A DNA stretch of 64,000 bases from Bradysia coprophila (GCF_014529535.1 NW_023503416.1:496001-560000); one strand, 5' to 3'; shown: positions 51,139 to 62,502, counted from the stretch's first letter. Notes: a model not told the origin generated them from the sequence alone. Program-made: numbers and translations.

Positions 51139-52141
51139 TCAAGGCTATATATGTAGTGTATTCTCTGTGTATCTGAAACAATGCCAGCATGAGAGGATCG
51201 GAATGTTTCAAACTCCATGCTCTATATTCTAGTTTCTTTATCGTGTATGAGAAACTCCTGATGTTTTATAATTAGCCTTGCTAAAGAATGCTACCAATGC
51301 TTCATGTTATCCTTCTACAGACGGCAAGAATATCGGGGCATCGGTTGCGTAATGAATTAGCAGAAGCTTAAAAAGGCAAAAAATCCAAAAACTGAATTAC
51401 GGCTTATTAACCTGTCACAGACGGCGAGCATATCATTTATTTAATTAGTACTCAACTAAGTTTTTCGTTGGAGGTGCCATTTCCTTGATAGATGCAGCAT
51501 TGCTCTTTCAGCATATCACTAATACAATTATCGAATCTGTGATTTCCAATCGTCGAATATTTTCAAGAGATCTTTGCAAAATCTTCTACTTTATTTGTTC
51601 AAACATAAGTTTTGCTCTTATGTAGCATTAGTCATAGCTAATCATTTACTGTTGTCGTCGTTGTAGATAATAGATGTTGAATGGCCATAGGTCCAGTTTG
51701 GACCTGTTGTCACAGTATTTGAGAATTGCTAGGATAATTCACAAATTTAAATTCGAGAACCAATTGAAAAGTTCTTGATCGTGTCTCTCTTAAGAAGTAT
51801 TTTTGAGCTCTGTGCTGATTCTCATAGCTTTTCCTATAACTTGTGTTATTCGCTGTGATAAGCGAACAGTGTTCAGTGCTCTGAACTCTTTGGTTTATTG
51901 TGTTTAGGGAATGGAATGGAATAGACCAAATGAATATTGAAATATTGAGATGACGATGTTTGAAATTATAAACTTTAGGGAGCAAAATTGTGGTCACACT
52001 TATTCCAGAAGAGAGAAACATCGATAAAAGAAAATTTGGTTATTTTGTTGTGTTCGAACATTTGAATTATTTTTTTTAAACAAAGTAACAACAGCGTCGT
52101 ACAATTGATGACAATTTAGTTTTCGGAATTTTTTCACAAAA
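51139..52141. other. Intergenic stretch
   Basis: About 1 kb between the EF-hand and mutarotase-like genes. It contains a reverse copy of the dispersed repeat (about 51575-51690). No coding signal is seen, and the minus frame at 51710-52021 is unrecognised. Confidence 0.5.
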
Positions 52142-53884
52142 ATGGAAACGAATATTGAATTAAACACGGCCGATGACAAAGTTGAGGAAGTTATAAACGA
52201 TACAAAATCAAAAGTAGAGCCAGGCAACATGCCAAGCACAGTCCATATTAACGAAATCAATCAAACCGCTCAACCGGCTGCGAAATTGACGAAACCACCA
52301 CCCGACGATGTGTTTGTCATTAAGCAGACTAGTATGACGCCGAAATTGAGTAGAAATACTTTTGAAGAATCTGCGAAAATCGTAGGCGATGATGTGTCCA
52401 TAACTATCGATGGATTCGGAATGATTACCACTGACAAAGGCACAGAAGTTGTGAAACGATTTACATTTATCAACAAAAATAAATTTCAAGTCCAAGTAAT
52501 TAGTCTGGGCGCAACCGTAACCAGCATTAGGTTTCCGGATAAAAATGGATCACTGGAAGATGTTGTTCTAGGATTTGATTCAATTGAAGGTGGGATATAG
52601 TGCAGCTTTCTATTCACAAATATCCGTTACAATATCCTGATTTTCGCAGAGTACTTTGAGCTCTCAAATCCCAATATTGGCTGCACTCTAGGACGTGATG
52701 CCTTTGAAACGCTGAAGGATGAACATTATAGTGGATTGGGACTCTATAATTGGATATCAAGTATAGACGATAGCAGGGTAAATTTTTCAAAATTACTGAA
52801 CAGTGCCAAGCATATACTCGATTGTTTGCCATTTTTAACCAGTTGGTTTTAACACACGTATCCGAAGATGGTTGGCAGGGTCACAGAGGAACAGTTATGA
52901 TTAAAGCCATATTCGAGTTAAAGAAAGACAATTCCTTTCACGTAACGTACTGGGCAACTTCGACAACACCGACCTCAATCAATTTGTCTCTAAATTTATT
53001 TTTAAATTTAGCTGGACACGTGAGTTTTGATTCACTAACGTTTAATGTGTGCTTCTTTCATACCATTTGAAATTCCTTTGCAGGCCGCAAAACACACCGA
53101 ATTGTACAAGCACATCTTCACAATAAACTCAGACAAGAGCATTAAAGAGCGTACATATAGGCTCTCGAAATTTAAACCACTATCGGTTGGGGGCACAGTG
53201 TACGATCTGAGAAGTCCGAAAGAAATTGGACCGGTGATCGCCAGGTCACCGCAATACGGATTCGATAAATATTACATTTTAACGAAGGGAACTGAACAAA
53301 CGATTTCGTTTGCTGCGCGTGTTATCCATCCTGAATCGGGACGTTATCTCGAACTCTACACAGGTAAATGGATTTGTAATCAATGATTGAAAATCGAAAA
53401 AAGTTAACTCTTAACCATTGACTGTAGACCAAGGTGGCGTTCAGTTATATACTGCTGACTATTTTCCAGACAGTGGATCAAATGATGTACCATATCTCAT
53501 TTTAAATAGCAAAAGCTGATACTAAAAACACATTTGCCCGAGTACAGGTCATTCCAATTGTGTCAGAAGACACACCAACTGGAGATGCATCAACTGTATT
53601 GTCTGCTTCAGTTAGTAATAATTCGATGAAATCCTTGCTAAAATCAAAAGGTGGTGAAATAAAAGGAAAAAATGGTGCCATCTACCAGCGTCATGGTTCG
53701 TTTTGCATTAACTCGTTAGGTTTACCTGCAGAAGATATTGGTGTATGTTTTCGGTTAATTTCTTCGCGATGGAATACTTAAAATTTGACCTAATTTTCAG
53801 AAAATTTTTTCAAATCATATTCTCGTACCTGGGAGAAATTACGAGCATCGCATCATTTACAAATTTGGAACATTAGAACAATAA
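52142..53884 (+). CDS. Galactose mutarotase-like protein, probable pseudoenzyme
   Basis: Seven exons: 52142-52589, 52650-52777, 52843-53019, 53084-53363, 53428-53486, 53548-53742, 53801-53884. All are in phase, 456 residues, about 110 longer than human GALM because of a low-complexity N-terminal extension (residues 1-~100). The aldose 1-epimerase fold is recognisable: ISLGATVTSIRFPDKNG, DVVLGFDSIEG, EDGWQGHRGTV, INLSLNLFLNLAGH, YGFDKYYIL, GGVQLYTADYF, KGKNGAIYQRHGSFC and ILVPGRNYEHRIIYKF. The catalytic residues are gone: the His in the family motif NLTNHSYFNLAG is Asn243, and the Glu in FCLETQ is Asn419. The NRI(A) segment before the first His is deleted. The frame is intact, so it looks like a maintained non-catalytic paralogue. 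The 61-bp fifth intron (donor GTACCA) has a TACTAAAA branch site. AATAAA lies at 53903. Confidence 0.88.
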
Positions 53885-53902
53885 ATATTTAAATTATTTT
53901 GT

Positions 53903-53908
53903 AATAAA
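53903..53908 (+). terminator. Candidate poly(A) signal of the mutarotase-like gene
   Basis: AATAAA 18 bp beyond the stop codon. Confidence 0.5.
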
Positions 53909-54320
53909 TAGACGCATTTTTTCATTTTTTGCTTGATATCGGATTCACTTTTAACCGCCAGTACAATATCATTTTAACTGGATTACTGAAACTCCTCTGA
54001 GAGCTATATGGTGCACATCCGGAGCGATAGCGGAGGACTTGACGCAGTCTAACTTCCAAAAAAAGAACGAAGAAATTTTTTTGAGGCGCGGCAACTATAT
54101 ATAGCCCCACATTTCAGTTTCTACCCTTTGGTTTATATCACCACAAAACATATTCTATCATATTCTCGCTTCAAATACGAGCAAAACGAGCTATCACTCG
54201 ACTATGTAGGTTCAAAATTTCCGGAGATACATCTTTTTGAAATTGGTCACTTTTCATACAAAATACACCAAATTGACTTTTCCCAAACAATCAAAATCTT
54301 TCAACTTACTCTGTATGTTT

Positions 54321-54361
54321 CTATCTATCTATCTATCTATATTCTATCTATCTATCTATCG
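54321..54361 (+). repeat. (CTAT)n microsatellite
   Basis: Two CTAT runs interrupted by ATT, about nine units in all. Confidence 0.9.
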
Positions 54362-54736
54362 ACGGTCGATCTCGGAAACTAGTCAGCCAATCTCCATGAA
54401 TTTTTGTAGGAACCTCAGGGTGGGCATAAAAATGAAAATGTGATACGCCATTACCCCAGGAAAAACCAGAATTTTGTTTTATTGGCCTCGAAATGGTTTC
54501 TGAGTGTGGTTTTCGAGGGTCGGGAACGCGTTTTCGGCTGTAGCTTAGCTGTATTGAAACCTACAGAGGCGTGCGACCCGTCAAATGAAAGGTATTCGTA
54601 ACACGATTCGAACAAAAAAATAATTTAAAAAATCGGGGCAGATTCGTTTGAGATCGAGTGATTAGAGTGACCAAATTTTGAGCTACTCGAGCGTAGGATG
54701 AAAGGACTAATATTAATTAATTATAATAATTATAAT

Positions 54737-54915
54737 AATTTTTACTAAGAAAAAATTTGACTGGAAACAACCAAAATTTTACCAAAAAAATCTGCGTTGC
54801 ATGTGGCAGATAAATGTTCTTGCAGGTCTGTTCCTGAACATCTGCCACTTTGCGACGCAGATTTTTTTGGTAAAATTCTGGTTGTTTCCAGTCAAATTTT
54901 TTTTTGGTAAAAATT
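54737..54915. mobile_element. Fold-back element with ~75-bp arms
   Basis: TTTGACTGGAAACAACC, AATTTTACCAAAAAAATCTG and GTGGCAGAT on the left pair with ATCTGCCAC, CAGATTTTTTTGGTAAAATT and GGTTGTTTCCAGTCAAA on the right. The loop is about 27 bp. Confidence 0.8.
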
Positions 54916-55114
54916 ATTTGGCAGACGATGAGAAAACCTAAGCCAGCTTGTTTGAACTAAAATTGGGTGTAAAATTTAATTTTTGCGTAACGAAGCTGAA
55001 AGCATCAACTCTAGCGATATCATTCATTTTAGAAATTGTACTTCAAAGACTGCGTCACACATTTCTCGAAGAGATTTTTGTTGGGTTAAAATAATAAGGT
55101 AAATATGGGCAGTA

Positions 55115-55304
55115 CCAAAGCACCTAGCAGGGTAATAGAGGTTTTTACACGTCAAATAGAGTAGTTTTTTGATACCAATAATACCATTAGCAGCCCTAAT
55201 GGTAATTTTGCAATGACGTTATGAAAAAAAAGGTATGGAAATATTCGCATACTTCGATTAAAGTACTACTTTATTTTTTTCTATTACCCTGCTAGGTGCT
55301 TTGG
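55115..55304. mobile_element. 190-bp MITE with 24-bp TIRs and 5-bp duplication
   Basis: The left TIR begins CCAAAGCACCTAGCAGGG (55115) and the right TIR ends CCCTGCTAGGTGCTTTGG (55304); 24 bp match perfectly. CAGTA lies directly before (55110-55114) and after (55305-55309), a clean 5-bp target-site duplication. There is no coding capacity, and the superfamily is not assigned. Confidence 0.88.
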
Positions 55305-56677
55305 CAGTACGCAGAACTGTAGAGTCGTGTATAGTATTTTTGAAGATGTATATTTTTAAAAGTAGCGCGAGGGGGAGAATAAGCGAGCAAACTCTGTCCC
55401 ACCTCTCGGCATCTATTGGCGCATCTTTTTCGTTCTATTGGTCGGTCACCAATAGCAAATACCACCTGTCCAAGTATTTATTAGCATAGTTTCGCCCTCG
55501 CAGTAGCTTTTTTTTGAAAAATATTTTTTTGTTTTTACAAAAATCCAACAGTTCAAAACTAAAGTGTGAAGTCGAGATGCTTGGGTTACAACTAATTGTA
55601 ATGCAAGTTTTACAACTTTAAAGGTGTAGGTGGTTGTGAAATGTGGGATTTTCTTTTTCAATCTATTAACGGTTCAGAAAAATTTAACTATGAAATCACG
55701 GAGAGTATTGTAGCAAGTGGCACCAAAAAATAAATTACGGAACAGAAAGTTACGAAATATTTTTTTTCAAAATTGATGGATTTTTTCTTCTCATCTAAAT
55801 ATATAGTGATCATACTGATCCAGTAGCAAAATGGCACAGTCTTCCTTTGTAAAAAATGACTCAATTTCAATTTCACCTGAAATGACTAAGTGACACGAAT
55901 TAAAGATAGCTATTTTCGATACAAGTTACGAAAGGGGATAATTTTCGCTTTAGATGTGGTAAGACGAGTTTACCTATGTGCATTGAATTATTCCTTTTTC
56001 GAAATTTTAAATTTCTCCCTTAATTAGGAAAGGCACTTCTATTCTACATAATGTGCATTTACTCGAAATGATTAATGAAGTGACACCCATGATGCATTGA
56101 AAATATATTAAATGTGTAGGTGAAATTCAAGCCTTATGTCTTACTGGTACTTTTGGATTTGTACACAATGTACACCTCAAAAATTGTAGTTCGGGGAGTC
56201 ACAGAATCGAATAAATAAAAGGCACTAGTGGCGAAATGGTAATTTATGACATCGAAGGCAAAGTACTTTATTAGGCTCATATAATACACACCGTGAGTTT
56301 CGGGCTTCTTATTGGTAATTAATTACTGACAAAAATATTGAATTCACAGAAGTCACTGACAAAAATTCACAATAATAGGCCCTGATCGTGAGCCTTACGC
56401 GACAGAGGAATCTAGAGTTTTCAAATTTTGCACATTATGGTGCATAAAGTAATTTAAATCTTACTAGTGCTAGGAATTATCTTAGTTTTCGCAACTAAAT
56501 TATGAGAAAATAATCCGTCAGTCAAAACAAACAAAGCTGCTTCAAAGTAAATATATTACTGTGAATTTATGAACGACTCGTCACTGTACTAATATTGTGG
56601 TAAATTTATTTTGTCGTTGAAAATCTATGGAAAAATGGTTGATTATTACACGTATGCCAGGCTTATATTCCCCAACG

Positions 56678-56686
56678 TATATAAAA
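56678..56686 (+). promoter_or_regulatory. TATA box of the MBF2-family gene
   Basis: TATATAAAA, 102 bp upstream of the start codon, in a GC-richer context (CCCCAACG before, CGG after). This is the position expected for a short 5' UTR of about 70 bases. A TCAGT initiator-like sequence at 56696 is too close to pair with it. Confidence 0.6.
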
Positions 56687-56787
56687 CGGATGGTATCAGT
56701 TAGTAATGATCTAGTGACAACACGGAATTTAACGGATTAAGTTATAGGAAGTATTGCGGAAAGAAAATCGCACGCTAGAAATTAAAA

Positions 56788-57380
56788 ATGCAGAAATTGT
56801 TAATCTGCGCTGTGTTTTGTGTGACTCTTTCGTCAATCGTTGAGAGCGCCGCAGTGAACGCAATATGGGGAACAAGAATTGCGGGTGACGAAAGACTTCT
56901 TTATAAAATTGTGAAACAAGAAAACGGTTGGTTCTTTACAAAGGCCGTTGAGGATGTCGATTTTCCAGGCAAGGTATATGCAGAGATTTTGTTAAATCAT
57001 CAAATTGAATTAATTTCCAAGTCATTTGAATGCCACAATTCAATAACCTGAGTTATTCGCAATATTTTCACAAAGTGAAATATTTTTAGGGCGCCTATTC
57101 AACAGGTAACATTACTTACATTGAAGCGATTAATCAAAAGCCAGGCAGCGGTAGCTCTGTGACCATTTTAAAGGGTGGTATTGGCTTCCCTTTTGTTAAA
57201 CTTCATTTTAAATCGACCCGAACAGAAGGTTACGATTATGTTCTTCAAATTTTTGGTAAACTAAATAATGCTCCAGTCGTTCGACCGCCTCAGCCGCAAC
57301 CATACTATCCGCCACCCTACCCACAGCCGCAGCCGCAACCATATTATCCACAACCTGGTTATCCGGCAAGAAATTACTAA
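56788..57380 (+). CDS. Secreted MBF2-family protein with Pro/Gln/Tyr tail
   Basis: Two exons, 56788-56973 and 57090-57380 (116-bp intron), 158 residues. Residues 1-~20 are a signal peptide (MQKLLICAVFCVTLSSIVES, then A). The mature part matches the insect MBF2 family: GDERLLYKIV, then ITYIEAIN, SVTILKGGIGFPFVKLHFKS and YDYVLQIFG. Family members are named after a silkworm factor described as a transcriptional co-activator, but most have signal peptides and are abundant secreted proteins of uncertain function. The last ~30 residues add PQPQPYYPPPYPQPQPQPYY-type repeats, unusual for the family and reminiscent of structural or cuticular proteins. It has a TATA box and AATAAA at 57457, so it looks like a compact, highly expressed gene. 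Confidence 0.84.
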
Positions 57381-57456
57381 TATGTAATGTTTAGTTGAAC
57401 GGTTGAACTATGTAAACACAATTGTCCGTAAGCATGGGAATGTCAATTAAACTTCT

Positions 57457-57462
57457 AATAAA
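57457..57462 (+). terminator. Poly(A) signal of the MBF2-family gene
   Basis: AATAAA 77 bp beyond the stop codon. Confidence 0.6.
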
Positions 57463-57741
57463 ATAAGTGAAATTTGAAATGGAAAATGTTCTAAAGTACT
57501 TTTATTACCCTTTCACATATGGCCAAGTATATCAGCAGTTGTACGATTGAATCTATTACTTCATTTAAACTGAGTATTTTCAAGAGATTAATTTCGAATC
57601 TTTTCAGTCATTTCGTGGATCCTCTCTGGCATCAAATTAAGGGAAAGTATTTGCAAATATAACTCCAGCTGTGCAACAAAGGACGTAAAATGTGCGCAAC
57701 TATCCTTCAGTGAGAATGATATATTTTGACTGCTTAGGCAG

Positions 57742-58062
57742 TCCAAGGTCCAAGGTCCTGAAAGAACAGGTTAAGACAACCACGGAGGCGGGTGACAACG
57801 GATTTTATAAACTACAGATAGTGTGTGAAATCAACTTGAAGAAATTATTTTTTTGGAAAATTCAAAATTCTCTTTTTGTTAAGTTCGAAAATTGTAGTCA
57901 GGTAGCTTATTGCGGTTGACGTAAGAATAAATAAATAAAAAAATAAAAAGTTGTATTTTTCATATAAACTTCGCCGCCGTTGACGGAAATTGGTGTGTCA
58001 CCGCCTTCGTGATAGACTCAGAGTTGTTGTAACCTGTTCTCTCAGAACCTTGGTTGGTTCAT
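57742..58062. mobile_element. Inverted-repeat element between MBF2-like gene and WASH
   Basis: CCAAGGTCCTGAAAGAACAG near 57750 pairs with CTGTTCTCTCAGAACCTTGG near 58035-58056. Nested further in, GAGGCGGGTGAC pairs approximately with GTCACCGCCTTC. The 75-codon frame inside (57692-57919) matches nothing I know and is probably fortuitous. Confidence 0.6.
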
Positions 58063-58280
58063 TGCCCAACTGAATAGAATGGAAGTTCTATGGAAAATGG
58101 ATAATCAAAATTTCGGATTCAGGTTTTAATCTGACTTGAGTGACAATAGACAATCTTGACAATGTCAGCAATTAAATATTCAATTTTTGACTTTCAAATT
58201 TTTTACTGTAAATAGCGCAGCTTGAAAAGAACATGACTTCGAACAATTTCAATAGTAAGGCACGTCGATTCCCTTTTCAC

Positions 58281-59717
58281 CTAGTTCCAATCATCGTTCG
58301 ACTCCGATTCTGAAGATGAATCTGATTGTTTTGGCGGTGGAGGCGGAATCATTGCTAAAAAAAAAAATTCATGTCGTCAAAGATCTCTGGTTTGTGAAGA
58401 AATGAAATTACCAGAAATTCCATCCATTACGTTAGAGCTTTGACCGACCTCTTTATTTCCAGAAATTCCTTTGCGTCGTAAGGCTAATTTCTTGTGTAAA
58501 TCATCCATTAGACCTCCACCGCTAAATTTGACCGGTTGTTTAGCCTGAAACAATATCGATTTGGAGAATGCGATGACCATATTCTTGCACAATTAAACCT
58601 TTTCAGTGTTCTCCTTAGCATCAGCTTGTTGAACGTTTTCTTTTTTCCTCATTTTCTGCGCACCACCAGCCTGTCTTATTGCTTCCATCAGCGCACTCCT
58701 ATCCAGTGTATTTGAGTTTAGTTTAGGAGGTGGGGCTTTCGGCGTTGTGACTTCGTTTGTGTTCATTGGAGGTGGAACTGGTGGCGGAATCGGAGCGCTG
58801 TCGACTACCGTACTACTGCTTTCAGGTTCATTTTGAATAGGAATGTCCACAGGTTTTTCTTTAGGCACTGACTTGCTTTCAACAACTTTTGGTTCTTCGA
58901 TAATTTTGTCGTCGACCGCTTTGACGATCTTTTTCTTCTTTTTATCCTTAATCCCGGAAACATCGGGTAACATTATCGGAATATCAATTTGTTCGTCATC
59001 GTTCCATCGCGTTGCCATAAACAGATTTTTTCTAATTCTCATGTTGAGGAGTTGACGCGATGTTATGGACTCTGGGGCTTTTTCAATTTCACCGGGACCA
59101 TCACTAAGAACCGGATCATAATAACGAATGGCTGTCGGTTCTAATTTACGCAAATTCTTTTTCTTATCAAAAACATTTTCCGATTTGTTAAACAACAAGA
59201 AGGCGTTTATCGAATCAACATATGACGGAACTGAGCCAAGTCCCCTTTCCATGTAAGTATGAGCTTCCTTTGATGACGCAGATCCAGATCCGCTAGACGG
59301 TGAATTCTTCGGTTGACGAACATAGTAGAATTGAAGCTTTTTCTCGTAAGTCTTTGATATGTTGGAATCGGGGCCACTTTTAACGGTATACTGTCGATTG
59401 AAGCTGATGAGCTTACGATTCGACAGAGTTAACGTCATCGGAATGTCTTGGACTATTTTTTCAGCTGGATAATCGTAAGGAGATTGAATATCAACGGATT
59501 CATACTCGTTTGAGAGTTCGTCGATTTTTTTATTGATCCGATCAATCCTCAAGTCGATTTCGTTCACAGTTTTCGAATTGGCTTTAATGCGATCATCAAC
59601 TTTGTCGAATACATCGGCTATCACTTGTTGTAACACATTAAAGGCATTTGCAATTTGTATAATTGTTTCTTCGTGTCGAAGATCGGGTTGTATTATTTGT
59701 ATGTCGTACAAGTCCAT
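58281..59717 (-). CDS. wash: WASH complex subunit 1 (Arp2/3 activator)
   Basis: Exons 58599-59717, 58412-58544 and 58281-58354, GT-AG (first donor AAG|GTTTAAT), in phase, 441 residues. WASH activates Arp2/3 to build branched actin on endosomes, within the WASH regulatory complex. The N-terminal WAHD1 region (IQPDLRHEETIIQIANAF, then a coiled segment to ~65) binds complex partners. The middle carries FYYVRQP, RGLGSVPS and SINAFLLFNKSEN, a tubulin-binding-like and basic region, then a Pro-rich stretch (IPPPVPPPM). The C-terminus is a VCA module: WH2 at ~340-356 (RSALMEAIRQAGGAQK), connector at ~382-402 (GGGLMDDLHKKLALRRKGIS), and acidic tail ending in a terminal D-D-W-N after IPPPPPKQSDSS. It is head-to-head with the BTB zinc-finger gene, with a LINE remnant between. 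Confidence 0.95.
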
Positions 59718-59879
59718 TGTAATTCTCGATCACTGAGATGTTACTCACTCATTTGTTATTTGTGTTTTTCGTGTTTTCATTTTTTTCTGTCACTTGACAT
59801 GTCACAACAATTACTATTGTGATAAGAATGACGTTTATGATATATATGTGCTGGGACTGTTCATATTAGCAAGTTAAGC

Positions 59880-60557
59880 GACCGACTCACTCAATTGATG
59901 TGACTGGCTTAGCGGCAATCGGGACAATTACCTAGTACACTTGATCAGAGAAGTGATGAGCGAAATGGAAGGTAAAAGGATAGTTATACAATGAATCCCC
60001 AGTCACGTTGGAATCGAAAGAAATGAGGAAGCAGATGACTTTGCCAACAGGGGCGCTTGGCTCTCCACGATATCAGAGATGAAAATCACGTATTCCGACG
60101 TACTGAGCACGATAAAAAAAAGCATTCGAAATATGGAATGAAGACTACAGATACTGGGCCACGCGTAAGGGACAGAAACATTTCGCCGTACAAGAGAAAG
60201 TGTTGAAGAAACCCTGGTTCTATGGTACGAATCTGAACGGTATGGAAGTGAAATTTTGGTTCAAATTGGAGGAAAGTGAACTATGTGACAGTTGTCAAGT
60301 GCGGAACGATTTAGAACACATAATGATGAAATGTGAAAAATACGAACGGATTCGGACGAAGTACGATTTTAGTGAAAAGTTTGACAGTTTAGTCGATATG
60401 CTCAAAGTGATTGAAGTGGAAAAGTACAGATCGCTGGTTATGTTCTACCGAGAAGCACAGTTAGATCTCTAATTGTCGTTGATTTCAAGATACGCCCTGG
60501 CTTGCATACGGTCCAGTAGGACTTCGCCACAAAAGCAGAGACAACAACAACAACAAG
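59880..60557 (+). pseudogene. Non-LTR retrotransposon 3' end (RNase H region), broken
   Basis: An RNase H segment reads PSHVGIERNEEADDFANRGA. Further on comes a C-terminal knuckle-like motif, CDSCQVRNDLEHIMMKC, ending at 60472. Relative to the expected single frame there is a stop where a Trp codon would be (CAA TGA ATC, about 59990) and a frame change at an A-run near 60113-60120. The copy ends in a (CAA)n tail at 60541-60557, typical of LINE-type 3' ends. This is a dead, 5'-truncated insertion between WASH and the BTB gene. Confidence 0.75.
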
Positions 60558-60990
60558 TTATGCGAGCATGATTAGATTACATCAAATATGTTGTCAAACA
60601 GTGATATGTTTTGATCAACTCAATTCTATTCTTATTCGAAAAATCATTGATATTTGTAGAACACCGGTGGCTCCTCTAGCTTTGACCTATTTTCAATAAT
60701 TTTGATGACAATCGTGCCACCATTCAAACTCCCGTCCCAGAAAGAAACATTTCACTATCGACCCCATCACTATAATTTATTAAACATTTCCATACTACTT
60801 TCGATAAAAACATTCATTGAGCACTGGAGCTGTCGACAATGTCATTAATCATCAGGCCTGTCAAAATCGTCATTTTGCATTATTTTGATTTGATCTCGTA
60901 AGGGAAAAACAAAAACCGCTGGCCAAACACGAAAAGCAAAGAGCCAGACTGATGTAAAAGCCTGTCCAGTGATAAGAAAGCACTAACATT

Positions 60991-62397
60991 ATGGATAGCA
61001 ATAATTTGTTCTGTTTGAAGTGGAGTAACTTCCAAAAAAACGTTTCGAATGAATTCAAGAAAATTCAAATGGACGAAGATCTGGTCGACATCACATTTGT
61101 CTGCGGTGAGGGAGAGTCATTTGGTGCACACAAATTAGTGCTGTTTGCCTGCAGTCCCTTTTTGAAGCGATTGTTGAAGGTATTTGCGTCATTTTAGTGC
61201 GCAATTTCCATAATACAAAGTTGGTTTTTACTAGGTCAATCCCTGTTCACATCCCATTTTCTACATGAACGGTGTGAAACAAGAAGTTTTGAAAGCAATA
61301 TTAGATTACATGTACTTAGGAGAGGTGAAAATCAATCAAGAAGATTTACCTGATTTTTTACGAGTTGCCGAGGAATTTAAAATTCGAGGAGTTACACCAG
61401 TAAGTGTTATTAGTCATTAGTGGCGTACGTGGCCCTTGTCCATTTATTGAAGCATATCCCAGTACTATCGATCTAATCAATTATTTTGTTCAATCAGGAC
61501 TCTAATACTTCAAAGCATCAGGCATCCTCCACAGATAATTCGTCCGAAAGTAACACGTCACCTAGAACTAACAAACGACCACGGTCGGCAATGTCTTCCA
61601 GCCAACAAGCAAAATCAGGTGACCAACGTCCAGAGCCAATATTTTACGACAGCGCACCTCAAGCATCGTCGGATATTGTGTTGAAAACCGAAAGTGAAAT
61701 GTCCGAATTCCATGACGACTCAGCAGCACTATCCGCACACGAATCGAACACAATGCAATATTCCGAGTCAATGCGAAATAATTCCAGCCTGCCAATCGAC
61801 GATGGATTCGACGGAAACAGTGAGAATAACTCAACAGCAATAGAGAATTGTAACGAGTCATGGATCGACGACGACAAGCAACATTCATTTTCAAGCAATT
61901 CAAATAACGCCGAGACCGACAAAACGTTCAAATCAAAATCCAATTCCGGTAAGGCACAGTGCTTGGTACCCAGTTCGTGTCCATCTTGCCATCGAGTCTA
62001 TTCAAACATATCAAACCTTCGCCAACACATCCGGCTCATACACAATCCGATGAGTGTAAACTGTCCGATATGCAACAAAACATTCAATTCCAATTTGTAC
62101 TTGAAGCGCCACTACTTATCGATGCACAATTCATCCCCAAACAATATAAACGTACCTGCCGGCACGGACTTAAAAAATGATAATGTGACGCCATCACCAG
62201 TAACTGCAATTCCAACACCGTCTATGAACTATAATAATCAAGATTTGTATGCGAAACGGGTGAATGTGTCTGGTTCGATTCACGAGAGTTTGTCCGCAAC
62301 AAACAATGCAACGTCAAGTGTTACACAGCAGCAACAGCTCGATTTGAAAATGAACTCAACGTGGAATCCATATTCTGATCTAAATCATGCAATGTGA
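60991..62397 (+). CDS. BTB/POZ and two-C2H2 zinc-finger transcription factor
   Basis: Exons 60991-61179, 61235-61399 and 61498-62397, GT-AG and in phase, 417 residues. The N-terminus is a TTK-type BTB domain (residues ~5-118): FCLKWSNFQKNV, DLVDITFVCGEGESFGAHKL, ACSPFLKRLL, ILDYMYLGEV and FLRVAEEFKIRGV. A disordered Ser/Asn-rich linker follows, with a basic NKRPRS stretch near 143-148 (possible nuclear signal) and acidic patches. Two C2H2 fingers lie at about 279-300 (CPSCHRVY...HIRLIH) and 307-328 (CPICNKTF...HYLSMH). This is the tramtrack/Broad-complex architecture, so it should be a dimerising DNA-binding regulator. I cannot assign it to a named fly gene. AATAAA lies at 62503. Confidence 0.92.
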
Positions 62398-62502
62398 AGA
62401 TTTCGGTAAATTGAAATTGAATCGATTTTCGGGATTAAAATGTATAACAGCTGTGTTGGCGTAAGTTTTTCGTTTATACACTCAGTACTTATTTATGTTT
62501 TC

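Larger units (their letters stand above)
53909..56677. other. Gene-free, MITE-rich stretch
   Basis: No coding gene is recognised. It contains a CTAT microsatellite, a fold-back element and a MITE with TIRs and a target duplication, each listed separately. The rest is AT-rich with no feature I can name. Confidence 0.5.

Noticed and set aside
53487-53520. Apparent stop after NSKS in the mutarotase-like gene, suggesting a truncated pseudogene
   Set aside because: A 61-bp intron (53487-53547) with donor GTACCA, a TACTAAAA branch site and an ACAG acceptor removes it and restores the conserved C-terminus.
56696-56701. TCAGTT initiator for the MBF2-family gene
   Set aside because: It lies only ~20 bp from the TATA start, too close to be the matching initiator.
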